NCBI GenBank assembly: GCA_937926195.1
Contig: CALEXZ010000144.1
Coordinates: forward strand, 1 to 64,000
From: an uncultured Actinomyces sp.
GTDB taxonomy: Bacteria; Actinomycetota; Actinomycetes; Actinomycetales; Actinomycetaceae
Length of the DNA stretch: 64,000 nt
Direction: 5' to 3'
Under the pieces are notes generated by a model that saw only the letters and a program-made list of their open reading frames with translations, was not told where the DNA came from and searched no databases. Below, piece after piece: positions 25,770 through 34,185 of this stretch; the first letter of the stretch is position 1; the number at the start of each line of letters is the position of its first letter. Made by a program: the position numbers and the translations under genes.

Positions 25770-25775
25770 TACCCT
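25770..25775 (+). promoter_or_regulatory. -10 element of scrB
   Basis: TACCCT, then CCCAGC, then ATG 25782. A TCCGC-N5-GCGGA dyad at 25741-25755 lies just upstream and could be a regulator site. Confidence 0.45.
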
Positions 25776-25781
25776 CCCAGC

Positions 25782-27347
25782 ATGACCGAGAACCTCAGGT
25801 CGCTCGCTCTTCAGGCCGCCGCGGGCTCCACGGCCAGTGCGGACCCCGACTACCCGCTGGTGCACCTCGCCCCTGAGGTCGGACGTCTCAACGACCCCAA
25901 CGGCCTGCTCATCAGCTCGGGCACGTACCACGCCTTCTACCAGTACACGCCCATGCACGGCACCCGTCGGCTCGTGTACTGGGGGCACGCGAGCTCACGC
26001 GACACGCTGCACTGGGAGCACCACGAGCCGGCCGTGGTCCCCGACTCCGCCTACGACGCCAACGGTGCGTACTCCGGCAACGCCATCGTCCTGGAGGACA
26101 GCGAGGTCGCCGAGGCGCCCTCCCGGGCCCCGTACCAGCTCTTCTACACCGGCAACGTCAAGGACCCGCTCACTGACGAGCGCACCGCCAGCCAGTGCCT
26201 GGTCACCAGCGACGACCTCGTGACCTTCACCAAGTGGCCCGCCAACCCGCTGCTGCCCACGCACGCGCCGGGCTACACCGCCCACTTCCGCGACCCCCAG
26301 GTCATGCGCGACCCTCAGCGCCCGGGGACCTTCCGCATGCTGCTGGGGGTCCAGCGCGAGGACGAGACGGGTGCCGCGCTGCTCTACCGATCCCAGGACC
26401 TGCTGTCCTGGGAGCTCGACGGCGAGCTGAGCTTCCCGGACGCGGCCGGCCGTCTCGACGCCCTGGGCTACATGTGGGAGTGCCCGGGCCTGGTGACGCT
26501 CACCGACGAGCTCACCGGCGAGGAGTGGGACGTCCTCATCTTCTGCCCGCAGGGCGCCTCCAGCGAGGAGGCCGACGGCTACACGACGGTCTTCCCGTGC
26601 GTCTACACCGTCGGGCACCTGGTGGGCTCCGAGCTGCGTGACTGCGACGGCACCCTGCGCCAGGTGGACCACGGCTTCGAGTTCTACGCCCCGCAGGTCT
26701 TCGCCCGCAGGCCCTGCGAGCCGGGGCCGGTGCTGCTGAGCGGCTGGGCCGGCAACGCCGGTCAGGACGAGCAGCCCTCCATCGGTACGGGCGGCTGGGT
26801 GCACTGTCTTACCGTCCCGCGCGAGCTCAGCCTGCGCGGCGGACGGCTCATCCAGCGTCCCGCGGCCGTCCTCGCCGACGACGCACCGCTCCTGGAGGCC
26901 TCTTGCCCGGGCACCGGGGCGGGTCCGGCGGAGCTCGACGTGCTGGCGGGGCACCGCTGCTGGCACCTGGCGCTCGACCTCGAGCAGGCCGGGGACGGCC
27001 GCAGCAAGGACCTCGGTGACAGCCAGGACGCGGTGCGCCTGACCATCGGGGACGAGGAGTGCTTCGTCGAGGTCGCGCTGGTCCTGGGGCCCGAGCCGCG
27101 CCTGGTCATCAACCGGGAGCGCTCGCGCTACCACGACCCCGAGGCCGTGCGCGAGGTGGCGCTCGAGCCGGGTACGTCCCCGCGCCTGGAGGTTCTTCAC
27201 GACCGCTCCGTCACGGAGGTCTTTGTCGGCGACGGCGACCTCGCAGCCACCTTCCGCTCCTTCGTCACCCCGACGGCGAGCGGTGCGCGCCTGGCCTGCC
27301 AGGGCGCGGTGCGAGTTGCCCGCGCTCGCGCGGTCACCTTCGACTGA
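25782..27347 (+). CDS. scrB: sucrose-6-phosphate hydrolase (GH32)
   Basis: 521 residues. Five-bladed propeller signatures are present: nucleophile D38 in RLNDPNGL, the transition-state Asp in FRDPQV and acid/base Glu in MWECPGLV, then a C-terminal beta-sandwich. There is no signal peptide, so it acts in the cytoplasm, as expected for cleavage of sucrose-6-phosphate delivered by the downstream PTS permease. Invertase-type fructosidase activity is the alternative. The frame is open back to 25653 but only 25782 fits homology and the promoter. Confidence 0.92.
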   Translation: MTENLRSLALQAAAGSTASADPDYPLVHLAPEVGRLNDPNGLLISSGTYHAFYQYTPMHGTRRLVYWGHASSRDTLHWEHHEPAVVPDSAYDANGAYSGNAIVLEDSEVAEAPSRAPYQLFYTGNVKDPLTDERTASQCLVTSDDLVTFTKWPANPLLPTHAPGYTAHFRDPQVMRDPQRPGTFRMLLGVQREDETGAALLYRSQDLLSWELDGELSFPDAAGRLDALGYMWECPGLVTLTDELTGEEWDVLIFCPQGASSEEADGYTTVFPCVYTVGHLVGSELRDCDGTLRQVDHGFEFYAPQVFARRPCEPGPVLLSGWAGNAGQDEQPSIGTGGWVHCLTVPRELSLRGGRLIQRPAAVLADDAPLLEASCPGTGAGPAELDVLAGHRCWHLALDLEQAGDGRSKDLGDSQDAVRLTIGDEECFVEVALVLGPEPRLVINRERSRYHDPEAVREVALEPGTSPRLEVLHDRSVTEVFVGDGDLAATFRSFVTPTASGARLACQGAVRVARARAVTFD

Positions 27348-27368
27348 GCCCGGGCGAGTCCCGCTCCC

Positions 27369-27406
27369 GTGACCGGCCTTTGTGGAGCCCGACAAAGGCC
27401 GGTCAC
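27369..27406 (+). terminator. perfect 15-bp hairpin after scrB
   Basis: GTGACCGGCCTTTGT (27369-27383) pairs completely with 27392-27406 around an eight-base loop. No T-run follows. It probably ends or attenuates scrB transcription and isolates the downstream PTS promoter. Confidence 0.6.
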
Positions 27407-27466
27407 ATAGTATGATTTGCCTCACGCATCGTGGACCTGTTGGGAAGGGATGCGGTCCCGGTAGTG

Positions 27467-27482
27467 TGACAAACGTTTGACA
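27467..27482. promoter_or_regulatory. LacI-type operator for the sucrose repressor
   Basis: TGACAAACGTTTGACA is a near-perfect 16-bp palindrome with the central CG typical of LacI/ScrR operators. It lies about 100 bp upstream of the PTS gene; the LacI-family gene just beyond that gene is the probable ligand. Confidence 0.65.
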
Positions 27483-27580
27483 TAGGTCCGGTCGGGCCGG
27501 ACGCCGTTACGTCTCCCCGCGTCGCGCCGCCCGGCCACGCTCATCGCAGAGCCGCCGGACCCCAGAGAAAGGAAACCCGG

Positions 27581-29674
27581 GTGGCAATGGATCACGCCCG
27601 CGTGGCCAAAGATGTCCTGACATACGTCGGTGGCGCTGAGAACATCAACGCGGCGGCGCACTGCGCCACACGCCTGCGGCTCGTTCTGGCGGACATGGAC
27701 AAGGTCGACCAGGCGGCTCTCGACAAGGACCCCGACCTCAAGGGCACCTTCCTCGCCGGCGGCATGTTCCAGATCATCGTCGGACCCGGCGACGTCGACA
27801 TCGTCTTCTCCGAGATGATCAAGACCGGCAAGGTCAAGGAGGTCTCCAAGGACGAGGCGAAGCAGGAGGCCGCCCAGAGCGGCAACGTCGTCTCCCGCTT
27901 CATCAAGATGATCGCGGACATCTTCGTCCCGATCCTGCCTGCGCTCATCGCCGGCGGTCTCATGATGGCGCTGCACAACGTGCTGTCGGCCGAGGGCCTG
28001 TTCGGTGACGAGCCTCTCGTCAAGCGCTGGGCCTGGCTGGCCGACTACGACGCGCTCATCAACATGGTCTCGTCGGCGGCCTTCGCCTTCCTGCCGATCC
28101 TCGTCGGCTTCTCCGCGACCAAGCGCTTCGGCGGCAACGTCTACCTCGGTGCGGCCATGGGCGCCGCCATGGTGTCGACCTCCCTGCTCAGCGCCTACAA
28201 CATGGCCGACTCCGCGGCCACGAGCAACTTCTGGCTCTACCAGGGCATCGGCACGAAGTGCTCCCTGACGGACGGCGCCTGCATCGCCGACCTGGTGGCC
28301 GCCGGGAAGATCCCCGCCGCGGACGCGTGGAACCTCTTCGGTGTCCACGTCGACAAGATCGGCTACCAGGCCATGGTCATCCCGGTGCTGTGCGTGGCGT
28401 GGCTGCTGTCCGTCATCGAGAAGTGGCTGCACAAGCGGCTGTCGGGCACCACCGACTTCCTGCTCACCCCGCTCATCACCATCCTGGTCACCGGCTTCCT
28501 CACCTTCGTCGTCGTCGGCCCCGTCACCCGTGAGCTGTCCATCTGGATCACCGACGGCATCAACTGGGGCTACAACACGCTCGGCATCGTCGGCGGCTTC
28601 CTCTTCGGCCTCGTGTACTCGCCGATCGTCGTCACGGGTCTGCACCAGTCCTTCCCCGCCGTCGAGATCCCGCTGCTGCCGCAGAACGGCGGTGTGGGTG
28701 ACTTCATCTTCCCGATCGCCTCCGTGGCCAACGTCGCGCAGGGCGCGGTCGCCCTGGCGGTCTTCTTCAAGACCAAGGACGCCAAGATGAAGGGTCTGGC
28801 CGGCGCCGGTGGCGCCTCGGCCGTCTTCGGCATCACCGAGCCCGCCATCTTCGGTGTCAACCTGCGCTTGCGCTGGCCCTTCTTCATCGGCATGGGCGTG
28901 GCCGCCCTCGGCGCGGGCCTCGTGGCCGCCTTCGACGTGCGCGGTGCGGCCCTGGGAGCCGCCGGCTTCGTCGGCTTCGTGTCGATCATCACCGACGACA
29001 TCCCGGCCTACCTCATGATCGAGGCCCTCGTCTTCGTCGTCGCCTTCGTCGCCGCCCTCGTCTACGGCTCCACCCGGGGCGCGGCCTCCCTCGCCGGCGA
29101 CGAGGTCGTCACCGACGAGCAGGAGAAGGCCATGGAGGCGGCCGCCGTCGCCGCCCACGAGGTTGTCGAGGCCGTTGAGCTGCCCGCCGAGGCCGCCACC
29201 GACTACACGGTGACCGCCCCCATCGCCGGGCGGGCCGTGCCCCTGAGCGAGGTCGCCGACCAGACCTTCGCCTCCGGCGTGCTCGGGCCCGGCATGGCCA
29301 TCGACCCCGCCGAGGGGCCGGTCGTCTCCCCGGTCGACGGCGAGGTCCTCGTCGCCTTCCCGACGGCGCACGCCTACGGCATCCGCTCCGCCTCCGGCAT
29401 CGAGCTGCTCATCCACATCGGCATGGACACCGTCCAGCTCGAGGGCAAGCACTTCACGCCGCGGGTCAAGGCAGGTGACACGGTCCTGCGTGGCCAGACT
29501 CTGGTCGACGTCGACTGGGAGGCGGTCAAGGCCGCCGGGTTCCAGACCGTCACCCCGGTCGTCGTGTCCAACGCGAGCGCCTTCGACGGTGTGACGGACG
29601 AGCACGCCGGCGAGGTCCAGCGCGGCGACGCCTTCTACGCCGTCGCCCCCGCCCCCGCCGAGGCAAAGGCCTGA
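27581..29674 (+). CDS. scrA: PTS sucrose-type EIIBCA permease
   Basis: 697 residues in order EIIB-EIIC-EIIA. EIIB phosphocysteine C28 is in AAHCATRLRL (residues 25-34). EIIC spans about 100-480 with about ten membrane segments and the GITEPAIFGVNLR motif. The EIIA glucose-type domain occupies about 545-690 with phospho-His H612 in LLIHIGMDTV. It takes up and phosphorylates sucrose (or trehalose/beta-glucosides); the neighbouring scrB and ScrR-like repressor favour sucrose. GTG 27581 and ATG 27587 both follow GAAAGGAAACCC. Having its own EIIA, it needs only EI and HPr. Confidence 0.92.
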   Translation: MAMDHARVAKDVLTYVGGAENINAAAHCATRLRLVLADMDKVDQAALDKDPDLKGTFLAGGMFQIIVGPGDVDIVFSEMIKTGKVKEVSKDEAKQEAAQSGNVVSRFIKMIADIFVPILPALIAGGLMMALHNVLSAEGLFGDEPLVKRWAWLADYDALINMVSSAAFAFLPILVGFSATKRFGGNVYLGAAMGAAMVSTSLLSAYNMADSAATSNFWLYQGIGTKCSLTDGACIADLVAAGKIPAADAWNLFGVHVDKIGYQAMVIPVLCVAWLLSVIEKWLHKRLSGTTDFLLTPLITILVTGFLTFVVVGPVTRELSIWITDGINWGYNTLGIVGGFLFGLVYSPIVVTGLHQSFPAVEIPLLPQNGGVGDFIFPIASVANVAQGAVALAVFFKTKDAKMKGLAGAGGASAVFGITEPAIFGVNLRLRWPFFIGMGVAALGAGLVAAFDVRGAALGAAGFVGFVSIITDDIPAYLMIEALVFVVAFVAALVYGSTRGAASLAGDEVVTDEQEKAMEAAAVAAHEVVEAVELPAEAATDYTVTAPIAGRAVPLSEVADQTFASGVLGPGMAIDPAEGPVVSPVDGEVLVAFPTAHAYGIRSASGIELLIHIGMDTVQLEGKHFTPRVKAGDTVLRGQTLVDVDWEAVKAAGFQTVTPVVVSNASAFDGVTDEHAGEVQRGDAFYAVAPAPAEAKA

Positions 29675-29690
29675 CGCCGAGCCACACGCT

Positions 29691-29730
29691 CCGGAGGGCC
29701 GGTACCCCGCGCGGGGTACCGGCCCTCCGG
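29691..29730. terminator. 40-bp perfect palindrome, bidirectional terminator
   Basis: The 20-base arm beginning CCGGAGGGCCGGTACC is followed immediately by its exact reverse complement with no unpaired centre. It lies between the convergent scrA stop (29674) and the repressor stop (29780). A further partial copy, CCGGAGGGCC, occurs at about 29742. It can fold in both transcripts. Confidence 0.7.
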
Positions 29731-29779
29731 CCGTTGCCGCAGCCGGAGGGCCGCTAGGCGCGGAGAGTGGGGGAGCGGC

Positions 29780-30784
29780 TCAGGTGGTGCGCCCCTGGAT
29801 CAGGGTGCCGGGAAGCTCGATGACGCTGCGCGCGGGCTCGGGAAGGTCGCCGTCGTGCAGGGAGGTGATCTGCTCCAGGACGAGGTCGACGGCGGTGCGG
29901 GCGATGGCACCGATCGGCTGCTGGATGGTGGTCAGGCCCGGAAGCGCCCGCCGCAGCGCCGCCGTGCCGTCGAAGCCGACCACCTTGACGTCGCCGGGCA
30001 CGCTCAGGCCGCGTTCGCGGGCCCACTGGAGGACGTCGGCCGCGGACAGGTCGTCGGTGGCGAAGACCGAGTCGATCTCGTTGCGTACGGCATCAAGATG
30101 CTCGCGCACGAGGGTGGCGCGCTGGGCATCCGGCGTGTGGAAGTCCACGGTGATAATGAGGGGATCGATCCCCGCCTCCTCCAGGACCGCCCGGTAGCCG
30201 GCCTCGCGCCGGTTGTGGGCGCCCGAGCGGGAGGTCAGCAGCGCGGGACGGCCTGCGCCGCGTGAGAGCAGGTGGGAGGTCGCTACCCGCGCCCCGGCCT
30301 CGTTGGCGCAGCGCACGTTGGCAATGGTGGGGGACAGGTCACGGTCCACCGTCACCAGGGGCAGCCGGATGGTGGCGTACTCCTCTAGGTCCTCGTTGTG
30401 GCCACCCGAGATGATGCCGTCGACGCGGTGCGAGACCAGCAGGTCGAGGTAGTCGCGCTCACGGTCCCGGCGGTTGAGGGAGTTGCAGATGAGGGTGCGG
30501 TAGCCGTGCGCCGCCAGGGCGTCCTCGATCTGCGCGGACAGCTCGCCGAAGAAGGGCAGGGAGACGGTGGGGACGATGACGCCGACCGTCTGGGTGGACT
30601 TGCCGTGCAGCGCCCGCGCCACCTGGTTGGGGCGGTACCTCAGCTCCTTGATCGCCGCGGCCACGCGGGCCTTGGTGACCTCACTGAGGTAGCCGCGGTT
30701 GTTGAGCACCCGGGAGACCGTTGTCAGGGACACTCCCGCGCGTGAGGCGACATCGGCGAGCGTGGGCTCACGGTGCTGCGGCAC
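29780..30784 (-). CDS. scrR: LacI-family repressor of the sucrose genes
   Basis: 334 residues from GTG 30784 (VPQHREPTLADVASRAG), preceded by GAGGAGTCCCC. Residues 8-55 are the LacI helix-turn-helix with TLADVASRAGVSLTTVSRVL and the minor-groove hinge helix YRPNQVARALHG. A periplasmic-binding-protein-like sensor domain follows, with SIDSVFATDDLSA and KVVGFDGTAAL. It converges on the PTS gene, and the CAAACGTTTG operator lies upstream of that gene. Inducer is presumably a sucrose-derived sugar; this is inferred from context. Confidence 0.85.
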   Translation of the reverse strand: MPQHREPTLADVASRAGVSLTTVSRVLNNRGYLSEVTKARVAAAIKELRYRPNQVARALHGKSTQTVGVIVPTVSLPFFGELSAQIEDALAAHGYRTLICNSLNRRDRERDYLDLLVSHRVDGIISGGHNEDLEEYATIRLPLVTVDRDLSPTIANVRCANEAGARVATSHLLSRGAGRPALLTSRSGAHNRREAGYRAVLEEAGIDPLIITVDFHTPDAQRATLVREHLDAVRNEIDSVFATDDLSAADVLQWARERGLSVPGDVKVVGFDGTAALRRALPGLTTIQQPIGAIARTAVDLVLEQITSLHDGDLPEPARSVIELPGTLIQGRTT

Positions 30785-30907
30785 GGGGACTCCTCGTTGA
30801 GGGGACGCGGGTACTGCGCCCACTCTATGCCACCGGCGGGTTGCTTCAGCGCCCGGTGCGCGGCCGTACGAGGCCGACGAGGGCGGGAGCGGGCCGTGTG
30901 CCCGGGG

Positions 30908-31558
30908 CTAGGCCGAGCGCTGGGCGCCGGGGGTGCACAGCGCGGGCACGAGCTCCTCGTAGAGCTGGATCATCGCCCGCGCGATGGCGGCGTGCCCGGC
31001 GTCGTCCGGGTGGATGCCGTCGATGCTCAGCTTGTCGGTGTCGCCGTCGACGGCCAGGCTCATCGCGTCGGTCGACATCAGGCCCACCGTCGCGGACTGC
31101 TCGTGCACCATGCGGCGCACGAGCTCAAAGCGCGGACCGACGCCGACAGCCGGGAAGTAGGGGGCGACGACGACCGGCACGCCGCGCAGCCGGGCGGCGA
31201 GGAAGGACAGGTCGTGCTCCACGGCCTGGCGGACGAGCTCGAGCTGGGAGGGCAGCAGCGCGGCGTCGTTGAGCCCCAGGCACACGGTGACGACGTCGGG
31301 CTCGGCCCGCAGCACCGTCTCGAGCCAGGTGGTGTCCCGGCACGAGGGCGAGCGCCCGCCACCGGGCAGCGTGCCGCCCCTGCGCGCGAAGAAGCCCATG
31401 CCGTCGGCGGCCAGAGCCACCTCCCGCCAGCGCAGGTGCTCGCACACGAGAGAGGTCCAGCGGTTACGCGGGTGGGTGACGGCCTGCCACCCGGTGGTCA
31501 CCGAGTCCCCGAGGAAGACCGCGGTGGGGAAGGGGAGGGGCCGAGGAAGCGTGGGCAC
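30908..31558 (-). CDS. SGNH/GDSL-family hydrolase
   Basis: 216 residues. Block I FLGDSVTTG has catalytic S19; block III is VTVCLGLNDAAL with the oxyanion Asn; block V is SIDGIHPDDAGH with Asp and His. No signal peptide is visible, so this is a cytoplasmic esterase or lipase of unknown substrate. GTG 31558 has a six-base-spaced -10 element. The divergence and the gap from the ABC gene behind it suggest separate expression. Confidence 0.87.
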   Translation of the reverse strand: MPTLPRPLPFPTAVFLGDSVTTGWQAVTHPRNRWTSLVCEHLRWREVALAADGMGFFARRGGTLPGGGRSPSCRDTTWLETVLRAEPDVVTVCLGLNDAALLPSQLELVRQAVEHDLSFLAARLRGVPVVVAPYFPAVGVGPRFELVRRMVHEQSATVGLMSTDAMSLAVDGDTDKLSIDGIHPDDAGHAAIARAMIQLYEELVPALCTPGAQRSA

Positions 31559-31564
31559 GTGCCG

Positions 31565-31570
31565 ACCCTA
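31565..31570 (-). promoter_or_regulatory. -10 element of the SGNH hydrolase gene
   Basis: Minus-strand TAGGGT, then CGGCAC, then GTG 31558; it overlaps the last codons of the upstream ABC ATPase gene. Confidence 0.5.
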
Positions 31571-32299
31571 GTCCTGCGTCCTCGGCGGGTGCAGAGCGTG
31601 GTGCGCGACCTCGGCGTGCGTGGTCTGGCTGAGCATGCCGTCGCTCATGACCATGACGCGGTCGCACACGTCGAGCAGGCGCTCGTCGTGGGTGACCATG
31701 ACCGTGGCCTTGCCCCACTCGTGGGTCTGGGCGGCCAGGAGCTCGGCGACGGTCCGGGCCCGGCGCGAGTCCAGGGAGGCCGTGGGCTCGTCCGCCAGGA
31801 TGATGTCCGGGTCGTGGTAGAGCGCGACGGCGATGGCGGCCCGCTGGCGCTCGCCCCCGCTCATCTGCTCGGGGTAGGCCTCCAGCCGGTCGGCCAGCCC
31901 GAGCTCGTCAATGAGATGGTCGCGGTGGGCGATCCGCGGCCGGGTGCGGGCGACCTTGTCGTGCAGGACGAACTGGTCGCGCAGGCGCAGGAAGGGCACG
32001 AGCCCGGCGGCCTGCAGCACGAAGCCGAGGCGCGCGTGACGCACGTGAGCGCGCTGCTTCTCCGCCAGCTCGGAGAAGGGCTCTCCGTGGATGCGCACGG
32101 CACCCTGGGAGGGTGTGCGCAGGCCTCCCATGATGGTCAGCAGCGTCGACTTGCCCGAGCCGGAGGGGCCGAGGATGCCGACGAGCTCGCCTTCGGTCAG
32201 GGACAGGGTCGTCGGCTGGAGCGCCTGGATGAGCTCATCACCCTGCTGGTACTCCTTGGCGACGCCCTCGAGCGTGAGAACCGGGGTTGTCGTGCTCAT
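31568..32299 (-). CDS. ABC transporter ATPase, MacB/LolD-type
   Basis: 243 residues. Walker A GPSGSGKST at 44-52, signature MSGGERQR, Walker B IILADEPTASLD and the switch His in VTHDE. Its ATG overlaps the stop of the permease gene upstream (ATGA), so both are made together. MacB/LolD-type ATPases drive mechanotransmission through FtsX-like permeases to extract or export lipoproteins, peptides or antibiotics; no dedicated substrate gene is adjacent. Confidence 0.9.
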   Translation of the reverse strand: MSTTTPVLTLEGVAKEYQQGDELIQALQPTTLSLTEGELVGILGPSGSGKSTLLTIMGGLRTPSQGAVRIHGEPFSELAEKQRAHVRHARLGFVLQAAGLVPFLRLRDQFVLHDKVARTRPRIAHRDHLIDELGLADRLEAYPEQMSGGERQRAAIAVALYHDPDIILADEPTASLDSRRARTVAELLAAQTHEWGKATVMVTHDERLLDVCDRVMVMSDGMLSQTTHAEVAHHALHPPRTQD

Positions 32300-33408
32300 G
32301 CGATGGCCTCCACCGGGTCGATGCGTGCGACCGCACGCACGGAGATGAGTCCGCCGAGCACGGCGAAGAGGATGAACGCTCCGGTGATGGCGGCAATGAG
32401 CGGGGGAGAGGACATGAAGGGGACGGCGTCGGGCAGCACGAGGCCGGCGAGAAGGGTCAGCCCCAGCCCGATGGCGACACCGGTGGCGGCCAGCACCGCC
32501 GTCTGAAGGCAGCCGGAGGCCACGAGGTAGGCCGTGGGCACGCCGCGGGCCTTGAGGACACCGAGGACGGCACGCTTCTGGAGCGTGAGGACGTAGATGA
32601 AGATCGCCAGGACGAGGGCGGCGATGAGGATGAGCGCGATGATCATGAGGCTGAAGGTCAGGACCTGCGCCGAGTAGCCGGGCAGCTCGTTGACGAAGTC
32701 CGCGGGACTCAGGGCGGTCAGCCCCGCGTCACCCAGGGCGTCGATGAGGGAGGCGGGGACCTCCGGCCAGTCGGCGCCGCTGAGGACGACGGCGTTGGGG
32801 ACGGTGGACAGGGCCGTGGAGGTGACCTCGGCCAGGGCCTCGGCGTCGACGGTCAGGACACCGGCGGCCTGGAAGGTGACGTCGTGGGTGAAACCGACGA
32901 CCCGCCACTCGTGCTCGGTGCCTGCGATCGTCAGCGTGTCCCCGACGGCCCAGCCCTCGCTGGCCAGGGAGTCGTCGAGGAGGACCTCGTGTGCGGGGTC
33001 GCTGATGGGGGATCCCTCGACGACCGCGGGAGCGAGGGGGGAGTCCAGGTCCGTGCCGAAGGCGTAGACGTTCGTGCGAGCGGCGTCTGCCCCGGACTGG
33101 CCGACGCGCTCGATGACGGCGCCCTGGGCGATGAGCGCCGTGGCCGTCAGGCCCTCGTCCTGGGCAGCGGCTGCGGCGGCGTCGACCTGCTCCGGGGTGA
33201 GCCGTGAGGCGGCGAGGGAGGAGTTGGACGCGTCTGTGAGCACGACGGCGGAGGCATCCCACTGGTCGACGGCGGCCCGGTAGGAGTGCGCCAGGCCGAT
33301 CGCCAGGGCGCACAGGAAGAAGGACAGAAGGGCGACGAGCGAGACGATCGCCACGATGAGGGAGAAACGCGCGGGCTGGTGGCGGATCTCACGTAGAGCC
33401 AGGAACAT
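32296..33408 (-). CDS. ABC transporter permease, FtsX/MacB-type
   Basis: 370 residues from ATG 33408 (MFLALREIRHQPARFSLIV). One N-terminal membrane helix (residues 14-38), a large extracytoplasmic domain of about 190 residues, then three C-terminal helices (LTFSLMIIALILIAALVLAIFIYVL onward) follow the FtsX layout. It partners the overlapping ATPase. The extracytoplasmic domain is rich in Ala/Asp and gives no clue to substrate. Confidence 0.88.
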   Translation of the reverse strand: MFLALREIRHQPARFSLIVAIVSLVALLSFFLCALAIGLAHSYRAAVDQWDASAVVLTDASNSSLAASRLTPEQVDAAAAAAQDEGLTATALIAQGAVIERVGQSGADAARTNVYAFGTDLDSPLAPAVVEGSPISDPAHEVLLDDSLASEGWAVGDTLTIAGTEHEWRVVGFTHDVTFQAAGVLTVDAEALAEVTSTALSTVPNAVVLSGADWPEVPASLIDALGDAGLTALSPADFVNELPGYSAQVLTFSLMIIALILIAALVLAIFIYVLTLQKRAVLGVLKARGVPTAYLVASGCLQTAVLAATGVAIGLGLTLLAGLVLPDAVPFMSSPPLIAAITGAFILFAVLGGLISVRAVARIDPVEAIA

Positions 33409-33537
33409 GGGTCCTCGGTGAGGTAAGAGGGGCCGAGTCGCCCCAGCAGACACAGTAACTGTCCGCCGGTCCGGGCGCAGCGCGTCCTTCTCAGAGGTCT
33501 CACAGGTTGTGCGGGGAGGAAGGACAGGTCCCGTACC

Positions 33538-33543
33538 TACGGT
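33538..33543 (+). promoter_or_regulatory. -10 element of the small membrane protein gene
   Basis: TACGGT with seven bases to ATG 33551, one more than at the other leaderless genes in the window; no Shine-Dalgarno sequence is present. Confidence 0.35.
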
Positions 33544-33550
33544 GGCGCAC

Positions 33551-34000
33551 ATGACCACACAGGGACGCACTCAGATGACCGACGACCTTCGCGACGGCCT
33601 CATCACCGGGCCGAACGGCCCGCTGCGCGACATGGGGGTCTATGAGGCGGGAACCGGCTCCGGTGTCGCGACGTCCGCGGGCGACGGCTCCGGGCCCATG
33701 ACGTGGACGGAGACCTCGGGCGTGCCTCGGGCGCGGGTGACCGGTGACGCCGAGGACGTGGCCGGTGTCCTCAACCCGCTGTGGCGCACGGGCACCGCCG
33801 TGGGGCTGATGGGGCTCGCCATCGGCCTGCTCATGATCATCGGCACGAGCGGGCTGGCGGCCGTCATCCTGTGGCCGCTGGGTGCGCTGTCGATCATCAC
33901 CGGCACGAGCGTGCTGTGGGCCACGCGCCAGGCGCGACGCGCCTCGCGCAACATGAGCGTGCACGTCGCCCAGGTGCACGTCACCCGCACCTGGCAGTAG
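33551..34000 (+). CDS. small membrane protein of unknown function
   Basis: 149 residues. The first 75 are polar and Gly/Thr-rich. Two hydrophobic helices follow (GTAVGLMGLAIGLLMIIGTSG and AVILWPLGALSIITGTSVLW), separated by three residues, then a basic tail (RQARRASRNMS). I recognise no family. The codon pattern is that of real coding sequence for this genome. It is divergent from the MacB-type permease gene, 142 bp away. ATG 33575 is an alternative start. Confidence 0.6.
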   Translation: MTTQGRTQMTDDLRDGLITGPNGPLRDMGVYEAGTGSGVATSAGDGSGPMTWTETSGVPRARVTGDAEDVAGVLNPLWRTGTAVGLMGLAIGLLMIIGTSGLAAVILWPLGALSIITGTSVLWATRQARRASRNMSVHVAQVHVTRTWQ

Positions 34001-34116
34001 GACCTCCTGGCAGCAGGGGCGCGGCGGCGTCGGCACTCACCGGGAGCCGCCGGCACCGACGGCGCCAGGGGGAGCACCGCCTTCGGAGACAGCGCGTCCC
34101 ACACCGCCGTAATGAC

Positions 34117-34130
34117 ATAATGTACATTAT
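34117..34130. promoter_or_regulatory. AT-only-armed palindrome in a convergent intergenic gap
   Basis: ATAATGTACATTAT is a perfect 14-bp palindrome in otherwise GC-rich sequence. It resembles a repressor operator, yet both flanking genes end toward it and no start codon follows. A short GC hairpin at 34148-34166 could be the terminator of the GNAT gene. Confidence 0.4.
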
Positions 34131-34185
34131 CGGCGATGTAGGCAGGGGGCGGGTGCGACGCCCGCAGGCGTGCCTCCGGCTCCCG

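Noticed and set aside
27422..29605. 727-codon minus-strand frame opposite the PTS gene
   Set aside because: Low-complexity Asp/Gly/Val/His composition typical of an antisense shadow; the plus strand carries a complete EIIBCA.
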